NCBI GenBank assembly: GCA_030148165.1
Contig: JASBTZ010000007.1
Coordinates: 310,001-374,000, forward strand
Direction: 5' to 3'
Source: Bacteroidota bacterium
Lineage (GTDB): Bacteria > Bacteroidota > Bacteroidia > Flavobacteriales_D > Crocinitomicaceae
DNA length: 64,000 bases
A model generated the notes under the pieces. That model was not told the origin of the DNA, made no database searches, and saw only the letters and a program-made list of their open reading frames with translations. Positions 16,839 through 27,000 of the stretch are shown piece after piece. Within the stretch, counting starts at the first letter, position 1, and every line of letters begins with the position of its first letter. The translations under genes and the position numbers were made by a program.

Positions 16839-18867
16839 ATATCTGAACAGCCATTATACAGACGTCATCAACCTGCTCATAATTTCCTCTCCATTGCTCA
16901 AACATTTCATTAAGTTTTGTGCTCTGTTCTTCTAATGCTTCACCGGAAATGGAAAGAATGAACTCTTTCAGGCTCTTTACTTTTAACTTTTTATTATGTT
17001 CACCACCGAACTGATCGGCAAAACCGTCTGTACTGGCGTAAATAATATCGTCCTTCTGTAATTCAAATGTAGAAGAGGTAAATGGCTGTGAAGTATAATA
17101 TCTCCCAATGGGTTGCTTATCCGGTTTTAACTCGATTAATTCCTGATCTCGAACGATCCATATGGGGTTATTGGCTCCGGAAAACTGCAATTTGTTGCCT
17201 GTAATTTTACACAAGGCTATATCCATACCATCCTGCATTGGTTCACCACTGTATTCAAATTCTTTAATTACAATTTCACGCGTTTTATCCAGAATTTCAG
17301 CAGTATCTGAAAGTTGGTATTCATTAATTGCCCTTTTTAATCCATTATTACAAACAACACTTACCAAGGCCCCCGGAACGCCATGACCAGTGCAATCGGC
17401 AACTGCAAATATCGTCCGGTTATCTTTAACATCTACCCAATAGAAATCACCGGCAACAATGTCTTTCGGCTTGTAAAGCACAAAGCTGTTGGGGAGATTT
17501 TTTGAAAGGTATTCATCAGAAGGTAACATGGCCGTTTGAATGCGACGTGCATAGGTTATGGAATCCAGAATCTCTTCATTTTTAATTTCGAGTTCATTAT
17601 AGGCATCGTCGACCTGTTTTTTTTGTTTTACGATTAAACTCTTTTGTTTGGAAGTAACCCGAAACCGATTGTAAATGAAGATACCGAAAATGACTGCCAT
17701 ACATAATATCCCGATGAGGTAATAGATCTGTTGGGATTTTTTCTGTGACATTAATTCATTTTGCTTGTTTTCAGCATCTTTCGCCGCGTAAAGAGCCTCC
17801 TGGACTTTCTGCTTTTCGGCATTTTTAACACTGTCTTCCAGCACTTTTTTTTCATAGCGTAAGCGAAAATCCTGTTGAATGATTTTATTCTGTGTTTTGT
17901 CGCTACGAATACTATCCATTGTCTTTAGATAGAGTTCATGCATTTGAAGAGCATTTTTGTAATCTCCAAGTTCTTTATAGGTTTGATATAAGACATATGC
18001 AGATTCATTTTCTTCTAACATGACACCCGTACTTTGTGCAATTTTCAGTGCTTTTTTTGCGTACTTAACAGCTTGATCAAATTGTCCTCTTTCCTGGTAA
18101 ACCTGAGATATGTTTTTTAGCGTGGAAGCGATACCTTTTCTATCGTTGATCTCTTCCCTGATTCGCAGGCTTTCTTCCAGATGAATAAGTGCAGTATCAT
18201 ATTCTTTTAATTGCAAATAAGTTTTTCCAATATTGTTTTTAAACCCGGCTATACCTGTCTTGTTCTTTAACTCGTTTTGAATAGCTAACCCTTCTCGAAA
18301 TAAATCAAGAGCTTTCTTATAATCTCCTTTGAGGGTATAAATGGCCCCAATATTCCCTAGTGAATTTGCAATACCATTTTTGTTTTGAATTTCTTTTTTA
18401 ATCGCTAAACTTTTCTCGTAATATTCGAGAGCTTTATCGTAGTCTCCCTGATCCTGATAAATAATACCAAGATTGTTCAATGTACCGGATATCGATCTTT
18501 TATTATTTATCCGCTGAGCGTACTGCGCAGAAGCGTTGTAATGATCAATAGCTTCGAAATAATTCCCCTGTATATGTTGTGAGATTCCCAGTGTGTTTTT
18601 TGCTTCAGCCATCCAGCGGATAGACTCCACTTTCTCTGCGAAGGAAAACTGCAAAGCCGCTAATTTAGCGGCGCTGTCCGGGTTAGAAAATAAAAACTTA
18701 TCTCTTATCAGATTGTGAATACTTCTCAGTCGTACAGAATCTGGATTTTTAGTGTTTTGCCAGGACGCGAATAAAGAATCCTCATCCCCCTGACCGTAAG
18801 TCGAAGAAGTTAGGAATAGGGTCAGTATAAATATACAGTACTTCAATGCCTGTCTTTCAACAGGCAA
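16837..18867 (-). CDS. TPR sensor protein with SpoIIE-type PP2C phosphatase domain
   Basis: A 676-residue signalling protein. A signal peptide or first helix (LKYCIFILTLFLTSSTYGQ) is followed by about six tetratricopeptide repeats between residues 80 and 310 (for example SISGTLNNLGIIYQDQGDY), a coiled segment, a membrane helix around 375-397 (IYYLIGILCMAVIFGIFIYN), a second coiled segment and a C-terminal SpoIIE phosphatase domain. The metal-binding aspartates are seen in AGDFYWVD, VADCTGHGVPGA, ASTDGFADQ and QVDDVC. The layout implies periplasmic TPR sensing and cytoplasmic serine/threonine dephosphorylation; the partner is not in the window. Its start lies 4 bases after the amidase stop, so the two are likely co-transcribed. 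Confidence 0.9.
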   Translation of the reverse strand: MPVERQALKYCIFILTLFLTSSTYGQGDEDSLFASWQNTKNPDSVRLRSIHNLIRDKFLFSNPDSAAKLAALQFSFAEKVESIRWMAEAKNTLGISQHIQGNYFEAIDHYNASAQYAQRINNKRSISGTLNNLGIIYQDQGDYDKALEYYEKSLAIKKEIQNKNGIANSLGNIGAIYTLKGDYKKALDLFREGLAIQNELKNKTGIAGFKNNIGKTYLQLKEYDTALIHLEESLRIREEINDRKGIASTLKNISQVYQERGQFDQAVKYAKKALKIAQSTGVMLEENESAYVLYQTYKELGDYKNALQMHELYLKTMDSIRSDKTQNKIIQQDFRLRYEKKVLEDSVKNAEKQKVQEALYAAKDAENKQNELMSQKKSQQIYYLIGILCMAVIFGIFIYNRFRVTSKQKSLIVKQKKQVDDAYNELEIKNEEILDSITYARRIQTAMLPSDEYLSKNLPNSFVLYKPKDIVAGDFYWVDVKDNRTIFAVADCTGHGVPGALVSVVCNNGLKRAINEYQLSDTAEILDKTREIVIKEFEYSGEPMQDGMDIALCKITGNKLQFSGANNPIWIVRDQELIELKPDKQPIGRYYTSQPFTSSTFELQKDDIIYASTDGFADQFGGEHNKKLKVKSLKEFILSISGEALEEQSTKLNEMFEQWRGNYEQVDDVCIMAVQI

Positions 18868-18871
18868 GAAA

Positions 18872-20623
18872 TTACTTAATAATTAGCGATTTAACAACAA
18901 TCTGATTATTCGATTGCAGGTGGACGAGGTACTTTCCACTTGCTAAATGAGCAACGTCAAGAATCGAATTACTTGAACGCAAGCAAGTTCTTCCCGTGAG
19001 GTCGATAATTTCGACAACGACATCTTGTGAAGCATTCGTAATCATCAACTGATCCGTTGCCGGGTTCGGAAACAAAACAATGGATTCGTCATTTAGATTG
19101 TCGATGCCAAGTTGCGTTGATGTATAATTCGCAACCCAACCAGGAGCTACAGTACCGCAATCACTTCGGAATTCAAGCAAAAGGCTGTTACCTGACGATA
19201 CGATTGTACCCGGTGAATTTAAATCCGTGTATGATCCAATCAAAGGATCATCTATGCTATCTCCATCGTAAATAAATAAGTTGTCATACCAATCTTCCAG
19301 TTCAAAACTGCTAAAGCTTAGGGTGATATTCACCGCATTCGCTGGTTGGATTAACCAGAAATATCGTTCGTCATCCTGATAGTTACCTCCAGCTCCACCC
19401 GAGTCAGTTAGTGTACCACTTGCTGAACTCATTAGAGTAGGTGTATAATCGTTGTTAATCAACTTGTAGTACTTTTCCCAATTCCAGTTAATTCCCGGAT
19501 CTGTGTGACTTTGATTTGGATAATGATGATGGCCTTTGATCTTTGTACATCCTCCTAAAACAAATCCAGTCGATGTAGCTTCTTTATAGTAAGTTCGAAG
19601 GGGTGGGATTCCATAACCGCTATCAACCACATCACGACTTAAATCGGCGGAGCTATTGTACATAGCTTCTGTATACCAAATCGGATCGTTCACATAACCT
19701 TCATGCTCGTAACCAATTGTATAAGGATTCTCGGTGCCAACATGCCAAGCCTTATCCGCCTCAGCTACCATTTGCGTTACCTGACCATCGGAAGATCGTA
19801 TTACATAGTGTGCTGAAACACTCGCGGCACAATTCTGAAACCATGAAATACATCCAGCGTAGGTTCCTTGAACCGTGTGAATAGTGATAGCCGAAATAGC
19901 CGTACCACTTCGTGAACTGAAATTACAGGTAGCAGCAGGGTTCCATAGAGCAGGTCCGTAGTCACCGGATTTTTCTGCTGCACCAACATAAAGCTCATCT
20001 TTATCAGATCGGATTCCGGTCTCCGTGAAACGAATCTGATCGCATGAAAGTACCCGGTAATTCTGTGATCCGAAAACTGCTTCTAAGTCAAAATTATAGG
20101 GATTAAAATTGAATTGATTTGCCTGATCCACTGACATGAGAAAACGTAAGACTTCATATGCCTGCATATCCTTAGCTAACTCATTTACAATTCCTTCATT
20201 AGGAATTTCACTTAATTCTTGTAATACGGAACGAATATGATTCGGATTTGAAAATTCATGAGCAGCATTTACTTTTGAACGCATCAACTGATCAAAGCTA
20301 GCGGCGTAAGCCAGTATTTGCTTATTCGCTGATTGTTTTTGTTCATCAACAGATATACCTGATATTTGAGCAACTATTTTCCCGTTTTCGTTAAAGTATC
20401 CTTCTCCATTTTCATGTAAACCCATTACTCCGTAAGCCGCGGGCATACCAGTGCAAGATGGTTGAACATCTTCTAAATGCTTTATTCTTGTGTTCGTCCA
20501 TGCCACGGCCTCAAGTAATCCTTCAGGAACCAAGGGGTACTTGTCATAAGCAGATTCAAAATCGAACTGCTGAGCATTAGCCGTCAATGCAATGAAAGAG
20601 CATAAAATCAATGTAAGTTTCAT
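18872..20623 (-). CDS. Secreted N-acetylmuramoyl-L-alanine amidase with CUB and T9SS domains
   Basis: A 583-residue exported cell-wall amidase. I place the start at 20623 so that the signal peptide MKLTLILCSFIALTANAQ is N-terminal. Residues 20-190 form a helical region (LVPEGLLEAVAWTNTRI, AAYGVMGLHENG) faintly like a lysozyme-type domain. The Amidase_2 domain (about 205-370) has AITIHTVQG, SAHYVIRSSDGQV, GYEHEG and HHHYPNQSHTDPG, which supply the zinc and catalytic residues. A CUB-like domain follows (about 385-490, YFWLIQPANAVNITLSF, LFIYDGDS), and the last 75 residues are a T9SS sorting domain (IVLFPNPATDQLMI). The phosphatase gene follows after 4 bases. Confidence 0.9.
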   Translation of the reverse strand: MKLTLILCSFIALTANAQQFDFESAYDKYPLVPEGLLEAVAWTNTRIKHLEDVQPSCTGMPAAYGVMGLHENGEGYFNENGKIVAQISGISVDEQKQSANKQILAYAASFDQLMRSKVNAAHEFSNPNHIRSVLQELSEIPNEGIVNELAKDMQAYEVLRFLMSVDQANQFNFNPYNFDLEAVFGSQNYRVLSCDQIRFTETGIRSDKDELYVGAAEKSGDYGPALWNPAATCNFSSRSGTAISAITIHTVQGTYAGCISWFQNCAASVSAHYVIRSSDGQVTQMVAEADKAWHVGTENPYTIGYEHEGYVNDPIWYTEAMYNSSADLSRDVVDSGYGIPPLRTYYKEATSTGFVLGGCTKIKGHHHYPNQSHTDPGINWNWEKYYKLINNDYTPTLMSSASGTLTDSGGAGGNYQDDERYFWLIQPANAVNITLSFSSFELEDWYDNLFIYDGDSIDDPLIGSYTDLNSPGTIVSSGNSLLLEFRSDCGTVAPGWVANYTSTQLGIDNLNDESIVLFPNPATDQLMITNASQDVVVEIIDLTGRTCLRSSNSILDVAHLASGKYLVHLQSNNQIVVKSLIIK

Positions 20624-20644
20624 AAGTTGAATAGTTTCGTCACA

Positions 20645-20652
20645 CAAAGATA
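20645..20652 (-). promoter_or_regulatory. Putative -7 box for the amidase-phosphatase pair
   Basis: Minus-strand reading TATCTTTG (TAnnTTTG), ending 21 bases before the amidase ATG at 20623. No clear -33 element. Confidence 0.5.
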
Positions 20653-20798
20653 TCCAATTGATTGCCAGAAAAAAAATAGTTTTGGATTTGATTGTTCCCT
20701 TTGTTGGACTAATAGAAATAATAAATTAATCGTATTATTGTGTAAGCCTACAACTAACCCGATTTAATAGTCAGTATAAATTTTTAATGATTTTTTGT

Positions 20799-21089
20799 AT
20801 GAAAGCGATTTATTTTTTTGCGGCACTATCTTTAGTGTTTATTTCCTGTAAAAAGGATTATACATGTGATTGTACTTACAACACTGTTCAACAAATGTAC
20901 GACCCGTCAGGTAACCCTTATGGACCTTCTCAAACTTCTGAAACATCAGCTAGTACTACCATTCGTGATAAGAAGGATGCAGCCAAAACAGAATGTGAAG
21001 GGAATAATGGAACGGTAAACCAGACATCGTACAATAGCGGTTTCACCACGGAACAAACAATAACCACTAATTGTACTTTAAAGGAGTAA
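20799..21089 (+). CDS. Small cysteine-containing lipoprotein
   Basis: A 96-residue lipoprotein of no recognised family. The signal peptide MKAIYFFAALSLVFISC ends in a lipobox cysteine at residue 17; I prefer this ATG to one 12 bases earlier, which adds four residues. The mature part has CDCTYNTVQQ after the lipidation site, two later cysteines (TECEGNN, TTNCT) and many S, T and N residues. Small proteins of this type are common in Bacteroidota. It ends six bases from the stop of the convergent YgiQ gene, with no terminator between them. Confidence 0.72.
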   Translation: MKAIYFFAALSLVFISCKKDYTCDCTYNTVQQMYDPSGNPYGPSQTSETSASTTIRDKKDAAKTECEGNNGTVNQTSYNSGFTTEQTITTNCTLKE

Positions 21090-21095
21090 TAAGAA

Positions 21096-22979
21096 TTATT
21101 TCTTTCTCGACTTTCTTTTTTCTTTGAGCCATGTAGGAACATTGGTCTCACCAATTAGCTTGTCCACCAATTCAGGCTTTTTAGCCTGATTCAGAGTTTT
21201 ACGGATGTATGAGTGGTTTTCTTTCTTATACCAAAAGAAAAATCTTCGTTGATCGAGTTTTTCTTCTTTTGACTTAACCGTTCGAACAGGTCTTAAAGTG
21301 TATGGATGAACGCCGCTGTAATAAATAACGGTTGCGACAGTCATCGGAGTTGGCGTGAAATCCTGCACTTGCTCCAACTGGAAGCCCATATCTTTTGTCT
21401 CAAGGGCAAGGTTAGCCATGTCCACATCCTCACACCCCGGATGAGATGAAATAAAATAGGGAATGAGTTGCTGTTTCAAATGATGCTTTTCACAGATCTC
21501 GTCGTATTTCTCTTTGAATTTGTGGAAGTACTTAAAGGATGGTTTACGCATTACACGTAAGGTAGCATCTGAGGTATGTTCAGGAGCTACTTTTAACCTG
21601 CCACTCACATGGCGCGTGACAACTTGTTCAATGTAAGCGTCGTGATTTCCGTCCTCATTATTCTTATTAAAATCATCAACCAATAAATCGTATCGAATTC
21701 CTGATCCTATGAATGCTTTCTTAACCAGGGGATGCTTATCTACTTTTTTGTACAACTCAGTCATGGATGTGTGAGAGGTATCGAGATTGTTGCATATAAC
21801 AGGATGTATACAGCTTGGACTGGAACATTTGGCGCAGATGCTCTCGTCCTTCCCTTTCATATTGTACATATTGGCCGAAGGACCACCAAGATCTGAGATA
21901 TATCCTTTGAATTCCGGGTGTTGTACAACTTCTTCCAACTCATTCATGATTGATTTTTCACTTCGTGATGCAATAAACTTTCCCTGGTGAGCGGAGATGG
22001 TACAAAAGCTACAACCTCCAAAACAACCACGGTGAATGTTAATCGAAAAGCGGATCATCTCATATGCCGGAATGATGCCACGCTTTTTGTATTTCGGATG
22101 CGGTAGTCTGGTGTACGGTAAATCAAAAGATCGATCGATCTCTTTTTCTGTCATGGTTTTATAAGGAGGGTTTATCACTAGAACATGATCCCCTACTTTT
22201 TGAGTAATTCGATTGGCGTTCCACTTATTCGATTCGACCTCAACAATTTTAAAATTCGACGCAAATGCGACTTTATCCTCGATGCAATCTTCATGACTCA
22301 CCAATTCTACAGTTTCCCAATTTTTATTTTTTGGGAGTTCTTCATCTGCACGCTGCAGAAATCCGACTTGATTTAAAGTCTGCAAGTTTTCAAACGGCAC
22401 ACCTTTCTTCAACAATTTTAAAATGTCACGTAAAGGCTGATCCCCCATTCCATATACTAATAGATCAGCACCGGAATCAACAAGGATACTCGGCATCAAC
22501 TTGTCTGACCAATAATCATAATGCGTAACTCTGCGAAGCGAAGCTTCTATTCCGCCAATTAAGACAGGAGTTTCCGGATAGATAGACTTTAGAATTTTCG
22601 TATAGACTGTTGTAGCATAATCTGGCCTGAATCCGGAACTGCCACCTGGAGTATATGCGTCAGTAGAACGAAGTCGTTTATTTGCGGTGTAGTGATTCAC
22701 CATGGAATCCATACACCCTGCAGTTACCCCGAAAAAGTACTTAGGTTTTCCGAATTTTTTGAAATCTCTTAGATCATCCTGCCAGTTAGGTTGTGGAATA
22801 ATACCAACTGTAAATCCTTCATCTTCGATAATTCGTCCAATCACAGCAGTACCGAAAGCAGGATGGTCAACGTATGCATCACCAGATACAATGACAACGT
22901 CAAGTTGATCTATGCCTCTTTTATCAAGCTCCTTTTTAGTTATCGGGAGCCAATCACTTATCGGACGTAATTCTTCCAT
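21096..22979 (-). CDS. YgiQ family radical SAM protein
   Basis: A 627-residue radical SAM protein of the YgiQ family, whose reaction is not known. The N-terminal UPF0313 part begins ISDWLPITKKELDKRGIDQLDVVIVSGDAYVDHP, and the radical SAM cluster motif CFGGCSFC is around residue 330, followed by RSEKSIMNELE. The family C-terminal region (VQDFTPTPMTVATVIYYSG, VKSKEEKLDQRRFFFWYK) is intact. The start is the ATG at 22979; a TTG immediately before it is unlikely. An exact -7 box lies five bases upstream of the ATG, suggesting a very short or absent leader. Confidence 0.93.
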   Translation of the reverse strand: MEELRPISDWLPITKKELDKRGIDQLDVVIVSGDAYVDHPAFGTAVIGRIIEDEGFTVGIIPQPNWQDDLRDFKKFGKPKYFFGVTAGCMDSMVNHYTANKRLRSTDAYTPGGSSGFRPDYATTVYTKILKSIYPETPVLIGGIEASLRRVTHYDYWSDKLMPSILVDSGADLLVYGMGDQPLRDILKLLKKGVPFENLQTLNQVGFLQRADEELPKNKNWETVELVSHEDCIEDKVAFASNFKIVEVESNKWNANRITQKVGDHVLVINPPYKTMTEKEIDRSFDLPYTRLPHPKYKKRGIIPAYEMIRFSINIHRGCFGGCSFCTISAHQGKFIASRSEKSIMNELEEVVQHPEFKGYISDLGGPSANMYNMKGKDESICAKCSSPSCIHPVICNNLDTSHTSMTELYKKVDKHPLVKKAFIGSGIRYDLLVDDFNKNNEDGNHDAYIEQVVTRHVSGRLKVAPEHTSDATLRVMRKPSFKYFHKFKEKYDEICEKHHLKQQLIPYFISSHPGCEDVDMANLALETKDMGFQLEQVQDFTPTPMTVATVIYYSGVHPYTLRPVRTVKSKEEKLDQRRFFFWYKKENHSYIRKTLNQAKKPELVDKLIGETNVPTWLKEKRKSRKK

Positions 22980-22984
22980 CAATA

Positions 22985-22992
22985 CAAAACTA
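22985..22992 (-). promoter_or_regulatory. Putative -7 box next to the ygiQ-like start
   Basis: Minus-strand reading TAGTTTTG (TAnnTTTG). Five bases separate it from the ATG at 22979. Confidence 0.45.
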
Positions 22993-23062
22993 AGCTATTA
23001 TTGGAAGCTAAACTTTGTTAATTCAATAATACCTCGAAGAATGTTCTTATCTTAACCTACAT

Positions 23063-24007
23063 ATGCGAATCGTTTACGCCATACTTTTGACGGTCTTAGC
23101 TATTCAAATAAGTTGCACTTCACAGGAACAAAGAATAGAGAAGAAAATCGAGATGAAACAAAAAGCATTTTTGTTTAACATGCAGCATTTTTTTTCTGAT
23201 GCTGAATACTTGCTCTCTTTTCCTCTATGGTTTAATGATTCGGTTATTGCGGCTAACGGCATCAAGGAAATAAAACGTCAAATTTACCGACAGGCAGAAA
23301 ATGAAATCAACGATCTTAGGGAGATAAGAAAATACTATTTCGATCCAAACGGAATAGTGAATGAGCTCATAATAGAAGAGTACTATGACGATAGGATGGT
23401 AGGAAACCTGACTATTCGATATTCAGGAAAAATGGATGAGTGGGGATATATGCAAGAGAAGATTATTGAGCAAAATGGAGTAGAGTTGGCGAAAAGCAAT
23501 TTCAAAATCTATGAAAAAGAAGAGTACACCGATAAATATCTGGTTTACCGTGATGCTTACACCAGTGATTACTTATTCTTTTTAAAGGAACAGAAATTCT
23601 GGGGAGTCCTTTCGGTAGATTCTATTTTAAACCCTTCACCTAACGACTATGTTGTTTATGGACCACCTCAAAATCCGGTTAAGAGATTTCAGATTAATAA
23701 CAAAGTGAACGAATCAAACGTTACAGAATATAGTTATCACGAGAAATATGGTTTTGTTACTAATGTTGTAACAGACAGTTATCCTTTTGTAAACAAAAGA
23801 AGTTTTGTTTATGATTTAGAAGGCGATTTCAGTTACTTTGTTGATTCAACCTTCAGCGAGAACGTATACCTCAATAAGTGTATGTCTAAAGTTAGCCTGA
23901 GCAAGGATTTGTTGCCGCAAAGTATAACACACGAACACTACGTTGAGGGAGATAATGTCGGATACGTTGAAAACGAGAAATTTGAATATGAATATTACAC
24001 TAAATAA
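23063..24007 (+). CDS. Hypothetical lipoprotein upstream of the MORN protein
   Basis: A 314-residue lipoprotein; the signal peptide ends at cysteine 18 (AIQISC). I do not recognise a family. The mature protein is rich in tyrosine, aspartate and glutamate and has strand-like segments such as IVNELIIEEYYDDRMVGNLTIRYSG, reminiscent in style of the repeat proteins of this phylum, but clear MORN motifs are absent. The end overlaps the start of the next gene by 20 bases, so both products are probably made together and may interact at the cell envelope. No function is proposed. Confidence 0.75.
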   Translation: MRIVYAILLTVLAIQISCTSQEQRIEKKIEMKQKAFLFNMQHFFSDAEYLLSFPLWFNDSVIAANGIKEIKRQIYRQAENEINDLREIRKYYFDPNGIVNELIIEEYYDDRMVGNLTIRYSGKMDEWGYMQEKIIEQNGVELAKSNFKIYEKEEYTDKYLVYRDAYTSDYLFFLKEQKFWGVLSVDSILNPSPNDYVVYGPPQNPVKRFQINNKVNESNVTEYSYHEKYGFVTNVVTDSYPFVNKRSFVYDLEGDFSYFVDSTFSENVYLNKCMSKVSLSKDLLPQSITHEHYVEGDNVGYVENEKFEYEYYTK

Positions 24008-27000
24008 ATACCTGGTTTCAATCGTCCTTTTGTTTTGCTTTTCTGCTGCCGGGCAAAAAGTAGATACGATGACGATTAATGGAGAAACCTATTTGGTCTA
24101 CCCGTTCAAACGCGAGAATTTTGTTCAGAATGATTATTTCAGGACAATTGACCTCAATGAAATGCTCGAATTTAGTTATCGGCATTATCGAATGGAAATA
24201 TTTAGTGAATACGGTGAGGAACTGACGTTGGAGGAATTTAAGGACCTAATGAAAGCGATCAATCCACGAAAAATGAAACATTACGATGGGCGGAAGTATT
24301 TGGGCAAAAAATTCATCAAAGCGGTACGGAAAAATCCATACCCACTATTGGAACCCAGATACCTATTAAACAATGATCTCACGCCTTCACTTGATCCAAT
24401 ACCGGATGGAAAATATGTTCAACTGTTTGAGAAATTCTGTGTCGTAGATGAAAAAGGACGCTGTTCGAACGAAGTTAGAATTGCCGGATATTTTTCCATT
24501 AAAAACAATCTTCTGGATGGTGAAGCATACTGGTTGAACATGCAGGGTGACACATTAAAACAGGGCTTATTCGTGAATGGTTTAAAAGAGGGAGAATGGC
24601 GGGTTGAGAAACGATCCACGGATTATTCACTAACAGAAAAAAACGTCGATAAATACATTGAAAGAGGATTCCCTGATGCGGATACAACGATCATCATATG
24701 CAACTATAAGAACGGATCCAAAACGGGAAATTACCAGCGTTATTTTAGTTCTAAATATCCGATTGAAGAAGGGGAGTATAAGGATGGCAAGCCTGTAGGA
24801 GAATGGGTTCAGCGCGATATTAGATATGAAGGAGTTGGATTTAGAAAAAAGCGTAATAGAGATAACAATGTAATAACCTTGCGTTATAGTCTGGCAGAAA
24901 ACGACTCAATAATTAGTAAAAAACCATGGATCAGAAACGGCTTGATAGACACCTATAATGCCGATGCCATCGAATTCAATTTTGTTTCTAATGATTATGT
25001 GATTCCAAAACCACCTTCTGACTTGTTCCATATGGCTTTTGAGAAGGATCCCGATTTAGACCTGGAAGAGGAGAGTTTTTCGTCTCATAGGATAGGAATG
25101 TATGATGACTCATTCGATTATGGTTATGATCTGGATTATTTGAGTGAGTATGGATCGATGTACACACCGAATGTGTTCGATAGTAAAAGAGAAGACTATT
25201 TTACCAGAGGATACATTATCGACAGTATCGGGGCAACGGCAAATTATGAAGGAGTCTACGAGTCCAGATATCCAAATGGTCAACTTGCTTTTCGCTATGA
25301 GATACAGAATGGAGAGCTGCTTCATGAAGACACCATTTTTTGGGAAAACGGAGAGGCACATGACGTCATTATTTACGATACTGATTCAAATCAATACCAC
25401 CGTTCAATCTATGACTTCTACGGAAAACTTTTCATGAAAATAGCTTATGACTCACTTGGAGATTATAAACGCGTCATCTATGAATTTGATAATTCCCAAC
25501 ATGCAACTATTGACGGACTGGACGCTGTAAGAGATCCCTATTCGAGTTATTACCTCTATGATGCTTATGACACATTGGATCATGAATTGAGCGAAAAACT
25601 AATCTTGTTCAGATCCTGGTTTCAGTACGATTCTTCCCGCCTTTACACAACAACTTATGATCCTGATTCAAGAACACTTTATAACCAAAGACACACGGTA
25701 ACAGGAAAAATCTCATCGTCTTCAAAGAAAACCTTTGGTGAGAATTATAAGAACTGGAATGGAATAGATAGCGTTTCGCTTGGACCACTCACTTTAATTA
25801 GCACATCCTCTGCCACTGCTTATGATAGTGACTTTTACTTTTTTGATACAGTTCCCCAGAAAAATGTAAAGTATCCTTATGAACGATTTGATGTCGCTGA
25901 GGATCATGTACTATACAAGAATGGAGAAACGTACACGGGTGATGTAACAGTGAATTTGAATAAAAAAAATCTGTCAATCAGTAAGAGCGGCTTAACGATC
26001 AACCTTCCAAAGAATCGACTTAGAAAATCTATCAAACTCAGTAAGATGATAGATAAGTACAGAACTAAAGGGAAAGTAAAGGATGAAATCCTACTGAACT
26101 ATATCGATGCTTCAGATTCAGATGCAGACATTGGTTATATGGTATATAATGACTTTATAAGCAACATTGTAGATCATTTTTTCGAGTATCCGGACATGTA
26201 TGGATTTGAAGGGTATTATGAATACGGGATGAGCTCTACCGGTTTATTTCGCATGGTACGCCTTGAGGGAAGAATGTTGAATGGAAAAGCCCATGGCGTA
26301 TGGACATCATACGACAGTAAAGGAAACGTACTTTCTGAGTTGACCTTTGAAAATGGAGAAGCAAATGGCGAACATAAGCTATACGATTTTGCAACGCCGG
26401 AAGGTGATGATTATGACTATTACAGCTACGAAATCCGAAACCTATTGGATACGTTCCCGGAAAAGGAAACGTATTATTTGATGAAGATCACCAGTTATAA
26501 AAACGGCATGAAAGAAGGCAAGATGACCCGTTATAATTGGTTAAACGAAATTTTGGAAGAAGTAAGCTATGAGGAGAATATGAAAAATGGGCCTGCACTA
26601 GAACGTAATAAGTTGGCATATTCCAAAATGAACTTTTCGGATGACCTTCAGGATGGTTATATGCGGACTTATTTGACCTTACCTGAAAAGGACTCTATTT
26701 TGCTTTATGACCTGAACTTTCAGAATGGTCTGCTACAAGGAGAATCCAGATCGTATCATTTGAATGGGAAATTGGCAAAGAAAGGATTCTTCCTCAATGG
26801 CGATCCAATTGATGATTACGAAGCATATGATTCCCTCGGATTTAAATATCACTACGTCAAGTTCAAATATTCTTACCCGATCGAAGAAAAGATATGGGAA
26901 GAGAATCAATTGAGCGTTCGCTACTTATATGACTGGCAGGATTCAATTTTCTTTGAGCCAAGGGATATTGCGACTTCACAGAGCCTTGAAAGCATGTTGT

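Noticed and set aside
16554..16913. Lysine-rich plus-strand frame over the end of rplY
   Set aside because: It is the shifted reading of the acidic GAA/GGA tail of bL25 and runs through the terminator.
22185..22528. Plus-strand frames antisense to the ygiQ-like gene
   Set aside because: Shadow frames of a conserved radical SAM gene; no start context or family signal.
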